Shown here piece by piece: positions 11,301 through 19,415 of a stretch of 19,415 nt of DNA (position 1 is its first letter; every line of letters starts with the position of its first letter). Made by a program: the position numbers and the translations under genes. The notes beneath the pieces were generated by a model. The model did no database searches. It was given only the letters and a program-made list of their open reading frames with translations, and was not told the origin of the DNA. The stretch is taken from assembly GCA_037447655.1 (NCBI GenBank), contig JBBHKE010000966.1, positions 1-19,415 on the forward strand, given 5' to 3'. Source of the DNA: Zygnema cylindricum (lineage: Eukaryota > Streptophyta > Zygnematophyceae > Zygnematales > Zygnemataceae).

Positions 11301-14300
11301 CCAATTTACCACCTTAAGCTCAATATCACTTAATAACACCCTACTGATCGGGGGCGGTTATCAATTGGTGGGTCAAGAAGATTACCTTAGCCTTGTCTCC
11401 TTCATCAATGTGGTCATACTTGTCATCTGTTTGCGCCGCTCCTCGGAAAGAGGTGATACAATACGTCAAGTCACTTATGGCTTTACCTCTTGTGCCTTCT
11501 TCTTTGAATCGATTGTCCAAAGGATCACCCATCTGCATTACAAAGAACGAACCAATTTAGAAAAGGAAAGGACAAAACCTTAAAAAAAAATAACAAACAT
11601 GAACAACTCTACCTACACCATCACCACCGTTCACTTATTCAAATCCAAAAAACAAGCAAACGTCATAAGCTATGCAAACAGCATCTAATAAGCATAAAAT
11701 GCACAGAATTTTCAATCACAGAAGTGCAGGCGTTTTGCACAAGGAGATGAATGACAATCCACACGAATTGCTGCTTCATTGATCATCATAGCTTTGAGAA
11801 CCGCAACCTTTTTCAACTCTTCCAATTTGGCCACATAAACGCCCTTCGCTTCATTTTCTCCATCCTCATACAACCAGTCCTCTGTCTCCTGAAGCTTTGC
11901 AATAAGTTGTTCCTTCTCTGCCTCCGTAACATAACTTGAAAGGGAATCGTAGAGCTGTAGAAAAAAATATAGTTTCTCAGCAACCCAAAATGTGGTGTTT
12001 GCCATCAGATAGCTAACGAATTGATCATGTAGCAGCTAAAAGCAAGGAACGGTGACTCGCTACTCTTAAAGACCTGAACTTACGCCAACCAATTATTAGG
12101 CTGGAGTCCCTATTACAACAAGGATCGATCAATCAAATATGTTTGAAGATCTACGGAAATTTACTACACAACTAAGGCAAAATTACTTCCAAAGACAGAA
12201 AATTAGCTGCACATAGTCACGTGTACAATTAATTGCTTGTCCCCAGACAATACTCCAAAGCAGCAAGACAGAAAATGATTGGACATGCACATATTGACAT
12301 TTTTGTTATACCTTGTTCCGCATGTCATACACATATGCTTCCACCGAATTCTTTTTCTCTTTTGTCTCTTCCATTACACGATCTTGCAAGGCCATCTCAT
12401 ATTCTGACTCCACAGCCTTGTCAAGGTCTGATTGTAACAAGCCGCCGACCAGATGAGACTGAATTGGTATTTCTGTTCGTCTCGTTTTCTTTTTCTTGAC
12501 AATTTCAGGCTGCACAATCCATTCACCAGAGCATATAAAAAAAAGCAATGAGACAGTATAAACAAAGAAAATAAAAAATACACAACACGCCACTGAAGAC
12601 ACTGTAGTAAGCCGCTCAGTTAACGAATCAATCCCATGGTGCCTTCCTGGCAGGGGAAGGCACGGGAATTACTGTTTTCTTATCTTCACAGCGGCCTTGA
12701 ACCAGGCAAAAAAAAAACGTTAGAAGTTTGGTTCTCTAAATGGTTATTACCATAGTAAACCTATCATATTGTAGGGAGATTCCCACATCATACAGTTGCA
12801 CATAATATTGTAAAAACATACACGGCCACAAAGCTAAAAACATTAGCATCTTATCAGCTCCTCTGTGTACTGGAAAACAGTCAAGGGAAAAAAATGAGAC
12901 CTTCTAAGCGTGCATGCCTAAAAAACTTTCAGGTGACCTGCATAAGGGAAAAAATTGTACCTTTGTAAAGACTAAAATAAAATAAAAATAAAATGGGATA
13001 CTACATGTAAGACATGAATAAATTTAAAGAACAATAAAAAATGAACACTTCTGGAAATATTTCCTACTCTGGCTTCACCTTTGACTTCTCTTCCTGCACT
13101 CCGTTTGCGGCATCAACATCTGCCATTTTGGTGTCTGCCTCGCCAGAAGCATCTGCCAGTGCACCGGAATTGTCGGTCTCCATTGGCGCTGATCCCTTAA
13201 CCTCAACCTCCTCCTCTTCCAAGAGCTGCCCAATCACAATTCCAAACAAATCGTCCCACAGTACAATGGATGTCCCACTCAGCTCAGGACATGCCCTAAA
13301 GCTGCGTTTGCAGTAACAAAGGCGTTTATATGGCGTTTACTGTAGAACATGCAAGTGTACGCAGTTACAATATACCACATGTATTGCACATTGTAAAATA
13401 TAAGCTGTTACACTTTGACATTAACACATCTTATTATAGAATATATATACTGAGAGCCCCTCAGGATACAACTAGAACCAAGAGACTCAGCACAAATTTG
13501 CCAAAGAATGGTAAGTGATATGCAGCTGAAGGAGCATATTTGAAAAAAATATATATATGCAAGTACACTTACTGTGGCTGATTCTACAGACAAAATGCCG
13601 TGAAGATTCAGACGAATTTTGACTTTCAATTTCGGCTTCACATCATCCTGTTTTAAAGGTGCAAAGGGTCCAACCTGGAAATACAAAATCACCAAACTTG
13701 GAAGTCAAAAAATCATCATACAAACGGATCTGACCAAGGATAGAAAGCAACACAGTGAAATATATAAACATCCCTGTATCAATACTTCAGACATGCGATT
13801 AGCCAAAGTTACCGTGAATGTGCCAATCTTTGGTGACACTCCCGATGGTAACTCCTCTGGAACTTCATAGAAGGCATCGATCGTAAATGTTTCAGAGCGA
13901 TAGAAAGTTAAGAGCTTAGAGCTTGGAATGGGATTATTCTTGCTGAACACAGTTTGGTTTGGAACTGCAGCAGCCTCCTCTCCTTCAGCACCTTCAGGGG
14001 GAGAGGACGCCTGTTTCCATGAAAGGGCAATAGGGAAGGGATAGGCGTCTTGAACCTGCAAATGTGCAGTTCAATGGCCACAGACGGAAAAATAGGATCG
14101 TAAGGAAGACAACATTACAAGGAGCACTCTCGGTTTCTAGGTACAAGGACAGAAAACCTTACACGTGACAAAGAACAGATGGAGAAGCCACCTTGGAAAA
14201 ATACACACAAGTAAAAAAAAATAGAAGTATGAATTGCTGTCATAGGAAAACAAATCTCGAAGTCAAGAGAGACATAACAACAAAAGAATGCAACACAAAC

Positions 14301-15659
14301 GCATACAGCTCTCCATAACAAACCTTTGCCTCCCTTTCCCAAAAAGCCAAGTGTACAAGTTCCCAATAAGGGGCCAAAGCTGCCTTTGCCACTTATACCA
14401 TTGAGCAGTCCTTCCTAGATTCCACTTGAAAACAAAAGGAATTTAACAAAAACAGTTCCCATTCAAAAGGCCTTTCTTTAGAAACGCACCTCAAAATCGC
14501 GAACCTTGAACGTGGGACTCAACATGGCGCATTGCAAGGCACATCCCCTTGCAATACATTCACTGGCATTCATGGTACGACTGGGTTCTTTACCAAAGGT
14601 ACTGAACAAGATCTTCATGATGGCAGGAACTCGCGAGCCAGAACCCACAACCTCTATCACGCTAATTTTGTCAGCCGTCAAACCTGCTTCTTCCAAAGCC
14701 TTAAGAACCGGGACTTTCACACGTTCCAAAACAGGAGCAGCAAGCTCCTCAAACAAATCCCGCTTCATAAACCCTCGCACATCTTTCTCATCCATCAGAC
14801 ATTCTATGTTCAACGGAGCCTCCGGGTTTGCACTCAAAACCTTCTTCATCTTTTCACATGCAGCTCTAAGCCGCAGACAGGCACGAGGATTCGTTCGGAC
14901 ATCAATCTTGTACTCCGTCTTGAACAGATCGGCAAAGTGGTTAAACAGTGCTTCATCAAAATCTCGCCCTCCTAAGGAATCATCGAAAGCATGTGATAGA
15001 ACCTTCAGTTGCCCCTTCTTAAAAGCCACTACGCAAACCTGCATGCTTGCGTGACCGACATCTACGAATGCCACATTGAGAGGCTCAGTTTCAGAAAGAT
15101 CCGTTTTGTAAATTCCGTATGCTAAAGCAGTGGCGGTAGTTTCATGCATTAACCGTAAGGGACGAAGACCGGCAATTGTGGCAGCATCAAGATATGATCT
15201 CCTTTGGGCATCAGTAAAATACACAGGAATTCCAATCACACAGTCAACAATGGAAGCTCCTAAGTTGGTTTCCCCTATGCTTTTCAAGTTTGAGAGGGCC
15301 ATAGCCAGGACCTGAATCGGCGTGAAAGACCTTCTCTCGTTCAAGTACATGACATTGATAAGCGGTCCTCCGTCAGGCCCTTCTGTGACAGAAAACGGAA
15401 ACTGGGGGATGTCTTTCTGAATAGATGGATCACTAAACTTCTTGCCTATCAGTCGTTTAATCTGTGAAACTGTATTCTTTACATTCATCATCTGTGATGC
15501 GGCTCCCGCCACTCCCACGAACCGTTGAGATTCTCCAAAAGAAACCAGCATGGGAGTTTCCCGCTTAGATTCCTCATTTAAAACGACATCAATACCTCTT
15601 TGTCTAGCAACTCCAACAATACCACTTTCATTCCCGACATCAAAACCTACAACACTCAT
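8196..15659 (-). CDS. HSP70-15: Hsp110/SSE-class heat shock 70 protein (plant HSP70-14/15 type), complete gene, nine coding exons
   Basis: Seen: joining 15659-14490, 14055-13813, 13674-13573, 13225-13079, 12509-12312, 11954-11808, 11532-11386, 8819-8689 and 8364-8196 gives one open frame of 2454 nt (817 residues plus TGA), with GT-AG at every intron. Residues 1-390 are the nucleotide-binding domain: phosphate loop 1 VGFDVGNES (4-12), IPVYFTDAQRR (144-154), phosphate loop 2 FVDVGHASMQV (198-208), LGGRDFDE (229-236) and adenosine loop EVVGSGSRVPAI (336-347). Residues 391-505 are the beta substrate-binding domain, ending in LNLHGILSVESAT. An acidic linker (about 506-570) follows, then a helical lid with MALQDRVMEETKEKKN and ETEDWLYEDGE, then a Pro/Glu-rich tail ending PMQTD without EEVD. 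Known of the family: Hsp110 proteins exchange nucleotide on cytosolic Hsp70 and hold unfolded clients. Inferred: active, heat-inducible gene. The assignment to the HSP70-14/15 class is firm; the member number is not. Confidence 0.95.
8689..8819 (-). CDS. HSP70-15: coding exon 8: last lid helix (residues 719 to mid-762)
   Basis: The exon reads VIEECNKAEIWLKDM, then QLPKTANPVLLTADLKKKAE, and ends LD plus AG before a consensus GTAAGT. This matches the conserved (V/L)xEC..AE.WL...Q.Q..LPK...P.L...D segment. The exon is 131 nt and leaves phase 2, the only non-zero intron phase in the coding region. Confidence 0.94.
8820..11385 (-). other. intron 7, 2566 bp, far longer than the other introns
   Basis: The other seven coding introns run from 138 to 569 bp. 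This one has a GT donor at 11385-11384 and an AG acceptor (TTTTATCAG) at 8821-8820. I saw no coding block, structural RNA or clear terminal repeats inside it. Its longest minus-strand open frame (10469-10678) has no recognisable domain. An old insertion is a plausible but unproven cause of the length. Confidence 0.85.
11386..11532 (-). CDS. HSP70-15: coding exon 7: lid helices (residues 670-718)
   Basis: The exon starts MGDPLDNRFKEE and ends HIDEGDKAK, matching the family block around GDP...R..E and the helix before the C-terminal bundle. The acceptor is TAATGCAG and the donor AAG|GTAATC, phase 0. It is followed by the unusually long seventh intron. Confidence 0.93.
11808..11954 (-). CDS. HSP70-15: coding exon 6: lid helices with the EDWLYEDGE signature (residues 621-669)
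   Basis: The exon reads LYDSLSSYVTEAEKEQL, then ETEDWLYEDGENEAKGVY, and ends KLEELKK. The WLYEDGE block is a hallmark of Hsp110 lids. The acceptor is TTCTACAG and the donor AAG|GTTGCG, both phase 0. Confidence 0.94.
12312..12509 (-). CDS. HSP70-15: coding exon 5: start of the helical lid (residues 555-620)
   Basis: After a GTGCAG acceptor the exon reads PEIVKKKKTRRTEIPIQ, then LDKAVESEYEMALQDRVMEE and SVEAYVYDMRNK, the first lid helices of the Hsp110 class. It ends AACAAG before GTATAA. The Lys/Arg cluster near its start corresponds to the KKKVKK segment of other plant members. Confidence 0.93.
12639..12663. repeat. 9-bp-stem hairpin in intron 4
   Basis: GTGCCTTCC (12639-12647) pairs with GGAAGGCAC (12655-12663) around a 7-nt loop. 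TCCC and GGGA just outside can extend the stem across a 3-nt bulge. Confidence 0.6.
12973..12994 (+). repeat. TAAAA-type microsatellite in intron 4
   Basis: The bases are five or so units of TAAAA/TAAAAA in the fourth intron. No function is implied. Confidence 0.7.
13079..13225 (-). CDS. HSP70-15: coding exon 4: acidic linker between beta domain and lid (residues 506-554)
   Basis: The exon begins LLEEEEVEV, which follows ESAT in the family, and continues as a low-complexity Asp/Glu/Ala stretch with METD and ADVDAANG. The donor AAG|GTGAAG at 13078-13077 is chosen because it is phase 0 and joins in frame to exon 5. A GTAGGA 11 nt further downstream would be phase 2 and would break the frame, so it was not used. 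The linker sequence is poorly conserved, so this donor is the least certain boundary in the gene. Confidence 0.85.
13573..13674 (-). CDS. HSP70-15: coding exon 3: end of the beta domain (residues 472-505)
   Basis: This 102-nt phase-0 exon encodes VGPFAPLKQ through LNLHGILSVESAT, a conserved strand pattern of Hsp110 beta domains. The donor is GTAAGT, the strongest consensus donor in the gene apart from that of exon 8. Confidence 0.93.
13813..14055 (-). CDS. HSP70-15: coding exon 2: start of the substrate-binding beta domain (residues 391-471)
   Basis: The exon starts VQDAYPFPIALSW directly after a CAG acceptor (intron bases 14056-14057) and ends GTFT before GTAACT. Both boundaries are phase 0. 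The segment matches the family stretch after SPTFKVR(D/E)F, with a Glu/Ala-rich loop (EGAEGEEAAA) that is typical of variable Hsp110 loops. Confidence 0.93.
14490..15659 (-). CDS. HSP70-15: coding exon 1: start codon and whole nucleotide-binding domain (residues 1-390)
   Basis: This exon opens with ATG at 15659-15657 (MSVVGFDVGN) and ends in DFE followed by GT at 14489-14488, phase 0. The start is chosen because family members begin with exactly this MSVVG(F/I)D sequence. The frame stays open upstream to another ATG at 15878, but that extension has no chaperone similarity and contains a good 3' splice site. One uninterrupted exon carries the entire ATPase domain. Confidence 0.95.
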
Positions 15660-15719
15660 TTTCGAGATCAATTTCTTTCCACGAAGATAAAATAGTAAGG
15701 AAGAGAGACAAAGAAGAGA
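15660..15719 (-). other. putative 5' UTR segment downstream of a 3' splice site
   Basis: On the minus strand a pyrimidine-rich run leads to CTTATTTCAG, with the AG at 15721-15720, 60 nt before the start codon. This would make 15660-15719 the last part of the leader, preceded by a leader intron. No single donor between 15730 and 15960 stands out (weak GTATCC- and GTAGGC-type sites), so an unspliced leader remains possible. Confidence 0.4.
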
Positions 15720-15925
15720 CTGAAATAAGAATGAGGAAAAACTCCGACGTATTTGGAATGTCTCCAATACCTCTTGAAGCAAGTGAAACAAGCAGTAAAA
15801 ACCACCGATCGTCTGTTTCCTACTTTCGCTATTGCTTATGAGAAGAATCTTTGCTGAAAAAATGCCTACGAAAAACACAAGGATACTCCGCTGCCAAGTT
15901 TCCGGTCAAAGGCCCGTCCCCGCTA

Positions 15926-15952
15926 AACCGTCCGATTACTCACCGGACGGTT
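15926..15952. repeat. promoter palindrome AACCGTCCG / CGGACGGTT
   Basis: The 9-bp arms 15926-15934 and 15944-15952 are perfect inverted repeats around a 9-nt spacer, with partly matching CGC/GCG just outside. It lies between the heat shock element and the start codon. It could be a dimeric factor site or a hairpin in the leader. Confidence 0.5.
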
Positions 15953-15969
15953 GAGGCGCGAATATCGTA

Positions 15970-15982
15970 TTCCAGAAGTTTC
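15970..15982. promoter_or_regulatory. perfect three-unit heat shock element
   Basis: The bases read TTCcaGAAgtTTC: TTC at 15970-15972, GAA at 15975-15977 and TTC at 15980-15982, with exact 2-base spacing. This is the trimeric binding pattern of eukaryotic heat shock factors. It lies about 310 bp upstream of the chaperone start codon. Control by heat shock factor is inferred. Confidence 0.75.
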
Positions 15983-16040
15983 ACGGTCAGAAAAGAATGG
16001 AGAAACCTGCCTCGCTCTCTATACCGTACCAGTACCGTAC

Positions 16041-16065
16041 TTTAGAAGTTTGGATGGTTCCAGAC
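16041..16065. promoter_or_regulatory. second, imperfect heat shock element cluster
   Basis: TTTAGAAGTTTGG (16041-16053) resembles the perfect element with two altered units. It is followed by TTCcaGAc at 16058-16065, which has one intact unit and one with a single change. Two imperfect sites close to a perfect one are common in heat-inducible promoters, but each alone is weak evidence. Confidence 0.4.
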
Positions 16066-16159
16066 AGCGCGAAAGACAAAAGCTGCCGAGAAGAAACGGA
16101 ATAACGAATACGCTCTGTTCAAACTGTGAGAAAACATGTATGATGGAGGACGATTAGGA

Positions 16160-17920
16160 GGTTTCATGTGCCACGATTGCCGAAAGGACTATTATATGCC
16201 GTAAATTGGCCAACGGTCTCGGACCGGGGCATGAGCAGAAGCTCTTAGACGCCAGCGTGGCAGTACAAATCTGAAAATTGTACACCGTGTCAACCGAACC
16301 TTCCAGAAGAAAGTCAACTACAGTGGGTCTTTTTCTCTTTCGGAGGCAATAGGTGTACTGATTAACATCGTTGACGCTTTATCGATATTGTGGAAGAGAT
16401 AAACTTGGCCTATCTACGCTACGGCGCCAATATTGGCTGATATCGTTCGTGAGGTGACACCAAAGATGTACAAGTTAAAAATTGAATCGCGAAATTCGAT
16501 GATCGCAAGCCATTGTGGTGAATCTTTGGTGTATCTTACAAAATTTTCAACTAAACATTAAATATATATGTAATTATGTAACGTGAAACATGATACAATA
16601 TACCACTTAAAACCACGAAAATTTTGTTTTTTCTTTAACATAAACATGTTAAGTGCATACGGTTTATATGACAACTAAAACATAAATATACAAATTGTGT
16701 GATTGAATGAGAAGGTTTTATGTATACACTAACCTAAGGTGCTTAGTTAGTGTGGCATTTTTTACATTGAGGTAGTTGCTTTGTCACATACGACTGACAA
16801 ACTCGTTGTTACCTCGTTTTCATATCTCGTCTTTATGTAAAAATGGCCAAACGTCGTATGTCTTGGCCGCTAAAGGCAATGAATCCAGGGATGTGTTTTT
16901 TAAAGTGATTTTTTACGCAACCATTGATAAAAAATACATTTGTTGCGACCATCCAATACCATATTGGTTAAACGTAGAAAAAACACATGTTTTTTAAATA
17001 TGTTTCGCTAAGCGCCGACGTGACGATTATTGTTTGATAAATGGGACGAATCCTTCGCCTCTGTAACCATGAATTAGTAAATGCTTGCCTATTAGTGTTG
17101 CTATTGAGTTTTAATCTTTACCGCATGAAAAAACATTCAAGATTTTTGCCAATCCCTATTATTGATCACCCGTTATAAGTTTTTGGAGAGCTCTTCATAT
17201 AATTAAAATTACCGGTAATATGCAAATTATATAACATCGAGACTAACTTCATTTTTCAACGACGTGGAGAGACAGCTTCGGACTGCAAACAAATCTTGTT
17301 TGCTTGTCGTTTGTGTTTATATTTTTAGACACACCTTCAGCTTAGTCATTGCTTATATAGTATTTGCGTGAAGGTTTTAGTCGAAAAACAATATTGGGTT
17401 TGTTGACTACGGTAGGACGAGTTGTTTCATATAAATTATACAGTCGCGCACTTTGCTACTTTCTATACATATCCCTCATTGTGATTTGTATGCATATACC
17501 GATCATTAAAACCACTTATTATGCCGAATAAGACACCTTTATGTTATTTTGCGATGATTAAAGCCTAACTCACAAATTAAAATGTCGTTAAGTCTTTCGA
17601 TAACATTGGTTTTGGCCTCAGTGTTTGGATTTGCCAGTTTTCCTATCCTCGTATCATGGGGCTAAAGTGTTTGAGAGGGGGAATGTAGATGGACGTTATT
17701 TAAAATATTATTTGCGTTTTTATCTTTACTAAATGTATCTCATCTCACCTTTTATTTACTGTTTGTGATGTTTTGTCATACAACTTATGCTACTCACTTG
17801 TCTTTCTTTTGTATTGTGTCAATTGAGTTTATGCATTGTTTATGGGATTGTTTAGCTAAATTGCATGTCCTCGCTCCTTCATCAAGTAAATACCAAAAAT
17901 TTAGAAAGTCAAGTTTATCG
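16160..17920. other. gene-free AT-rich tract upstream of the chaperone gene
   Basis: No frame above 75 codons and no recognisable domain. The 5' part of the LINE remnant would be expected here, but I could not see it. The CCAATATTGG palindrome at about 16426 is an isolated match. Confidence 0.4.
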
Positions 17921-17929
17921 TGTTTTTTT

Positions 17930-18740
17930 TAACATATTGTTAACGTGTTTTACAACCATCTGACTCGATTATGCCGTAGGCCTTGGCAATAATGATTTAC
18001 AACAACAAGTTACCATGAATACGTTGCACTTTTGAAAGGTTATCCTATTATGTGATCATTTAGAACGGGCGGATATTATGGTCGCTATGTTATCTTGCAC
18101 GTGTAAGCAAATGGAAAATGCATATGATACAATTAGCCGTGACTTATTAAAAGAAACATAATTGAAAATGGATGGTTAAAGAGAAGGTGAAAGGCATATG
18201 AAAAAATTGGGTTAGGTCGAATAAGACAACCGTACATACTCATTTTAATGAGACGGTTCGTTTTATATATATGTGTAAAATAAACGGTGATTTTCGTTGT
18301 AGATTTAGATACGGTGGTGGAATTTCAATGAGAGCCTCTACGTCAACCCTTTATGCGAAAGAGTTTAAATAGACGCCCCACCCAGGTTGTCGAGGGGGGA
18401 GAAGGTTTGTATATTGATGTAAGACCAAATGGTCGCCATCTATGAAGAGTAGTGTGAGTCTTCCATGTTAACATACTCGGTGATTAGCCAAATGCGCGCA
18501 GTAAACGCCAGACATTAACATAACAACGTGACACGAAGGACAGTTTGGAATCTACTTGAGGGGAAGTGAATCCATAACACTCACCGACCCAAAGCGAAAA
18601 GTGAGAAAGGAAATTGGGTGGTATTTGGCTAGAAACCGTGTGAATTAAAAAGCGAAGTCGAGATTATAAAGAGAGAGGGACTGGAAACTATGGCGGTTGA
18701 GAACAACTTGGAGATATTTATTTTCACCAAAAAGAAAAAA
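17930..18740 (+). pseudogene. decayed LINE (L1-type) reverse transcriptase remnant
   Basis: Several blocks keep the order and partial sequence of a plant LINE ORF2. 18023-18052 reads VALLKGYPIM (compare VAFLKGRPIM). 18111-18149 reads MENAYDTISRDLL (compare MEKAYDTISRDFL). 18283-18291 reads NGD, and 18319-18354 reads GISMRASTSTLY (compare GLRQGDPLSPLL, each differing codon explicable by one or two base changes). 18611-18640 reads KLGGIWLETV (compare K.GGLGLR.V), followed near 18681-18700 by a block like LGKWLWRF. The frame shifts between blocks, stop codons intervene, and the FADD active-site block is missing. The gap between the last two groups is much shorter than in intact elements, which suggests an internal deletion. 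Non-functional. Confidence 0.65.
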
Positions 18741-18890
18741 AGAAAGTAGCGCCACAACATCATGACACTTACGTGACACTACAACAATGTCATCCAATTT
18801 ACGTGTCAGCGGTAAAAGCAAATCCACCATTTGTAGAGGTCTAGAGACGATCACAGATAGAAATTTAGACATAAAAGTCGTAAGATAAAA

Positions 18891-19331
18891 TAGTATTGTT
18901 GTGTATCGGCAAGGTTTTGCCGATAATCGATATGTACCTTTTTTTGGCTTGCCGATAATTGATATATTGGCACGGTATATCGACACCGGTGTTAATACGA
19001 TAACACTCGGTACCGATAGCTATCGATGATAATTGTACGGTTCGTACCATACAATTGTACGATTTATTCCGTCGTAATGAACCGACGTTATTCCTTTACA
19101 CGGAGTACGGAAAAGATTGTTACACGTGGTATGCCACGCTATATGGCAGTGAAAAATAGAATACAGTATATTATAAAGTACTATTATATAGTGTACTACA
19201 TTTATTCCACACATCGCTGATAAGGAATTTGTTGGTCTCGAAGCGATACACGGGACCCTCGACCGTTTAATAACTGATAACTATCGGTATCGGTATAATC
19301 ACGATAATTTTTTTGCCGATACACAACACTA
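18891..19331. mobile_element. hAT-like non-autonomous element (MITE), about 440 bp
   Basis: The right end, read inversely, is TAGTGTTGTGTATCGGC and the left end is TAGTATTGTTGTGTATCGGC, the same with a 3-base difference. TATCGGC or its complement recurs near both ends (18904, 18919, 18950, 19314), like the subterminal repeats of hAT elements. Flanking 8-mers GATAAAAT (18884-18891) and GAAAACAT (19332-19339) agree at 6 of 8 positions, a possible worn target duplication. There is no transposase. Confidence 0.55.
18905..18922. repeat. inverted TCGGCAA / TTGCCGA inside the hAT-like end
   Basis: The two 7-bp arms face each other across four bases at the left end of the hAT-like element. Subterminal inverted motifs like this are candidate transposase binding sites in that superfamily. 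Confidence 0.5.
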
Positions 19332-19415
19332 GAAAACATATCACATGCAACTACACTGTCAATCGCTATTAGAATATAGGAATAAATAGCTTAAAAAAAA
19401 GGTAGTGTTATTAAC

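Noticed and set aside
13068-13079. Alternative exon 4 donor GTAGGA giving a longer exon ending near KVKP
   Set aside because: It leaves phase 2 and does not join in frame with exon 5, whereas AAG|GTGAAG is phase 0 and matches.
14506-15054. 182-codon plus-strand open frame
   Set aside because: It lies wholly antisense to the ATPase exon of the chaperone gene, and its openness follows from that exon's codon use.
17671-17700. Purine run followed by TGTAGATGG, like a polypurine tract and LTR start
   Set aside because: No second LTR copy, no primer binding site and no upstream pol frame were found.
1-19415. CRISPR arrays, bacterial operons, rRNA and tRNA genes
   Set aside because: No regularly spaced direct repeats, no GGTTCGAATCC-type tRNA box with matching arms, and the gene structure is clearly eukaryotic.

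Overview
The window looks like nuclear DNA of a land plant. It holds one intact spliced gene of about 7.5 kb, flanked on both sides by old, decayed repeats. The plant assignment rests on the protein: a cytosolic Hsp110/SSE-type Hsp70 whose N-terminus (MSVVGFDVGNE...ARQRGIDVVLN), nucleotide-binding motifs and length (817 residues deduced here; I recall Arabidopsis HSP70-14/15 as about 831) match the plant class rather than animal HSPA4/HSPH1. All eight coding introns are GT-AG. I cannot name the species; a seedless plant (bryophyte, lycophyte or fern) is possible but unproven.

Layout. (1) 1-5.7 kb, gene-free repeat nest. Two 239-bp arms (144-382 and 4752-4990) form an inverted repeat about 92% identical. 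Between them lie a 349-bp foldback (1188-1536, two 107-bp arms about 92% identical), then three consecutive segments (about 1554-3257, 3256-3936, 3934-4708) that begin and end with the same ~20-bp terminal motif and abut or overlap at their ends. A short hairpin sits at 3452-3494. I recognise no transposase. By eye the tract is rich in CpG and GTAC compared with the gene's introns. (2) 5.7-8.2 kb, AT-rich sequence downstream of the gene, with its 3' UTR somewhere in the upper part. (3) 8196-15659, minus strand, the Hsp110-class gene in nine coding exons, with a 2.57-kb seventh intron. (4) About 15.66-16.1 kb, leader and promoter. A perfect three-unit heat shock element (TTCnnGAAnnTTC, 15970-15982) lies about 310 bp upstream of the start codon, with a weaker one near 16041-16065, a 9-bp-stem palindrome at 15926-15952 and a possible 5' UTR intron acceptor at 15720. 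(5) About 17.9-18.75 kb, a frameshifted LINE reverse transcriptase remnant on the plus strand. (6) About 18891-19331, a hAT-like non-autonomous element ending in TAGTGTTGTGTATCGGC-type repeats with internal TATCGGC motifs.

Only the Hsp110-class gene can be called functional. Its product should act as nucleotide exchange factor and holdase for cytosolic Hsp70, and the promoter element implies heat-shock-factor control. I did not find a convincing new multi-gene system. The least explained part is the left repeat nest, with its shared-end segment chain and long foldback.
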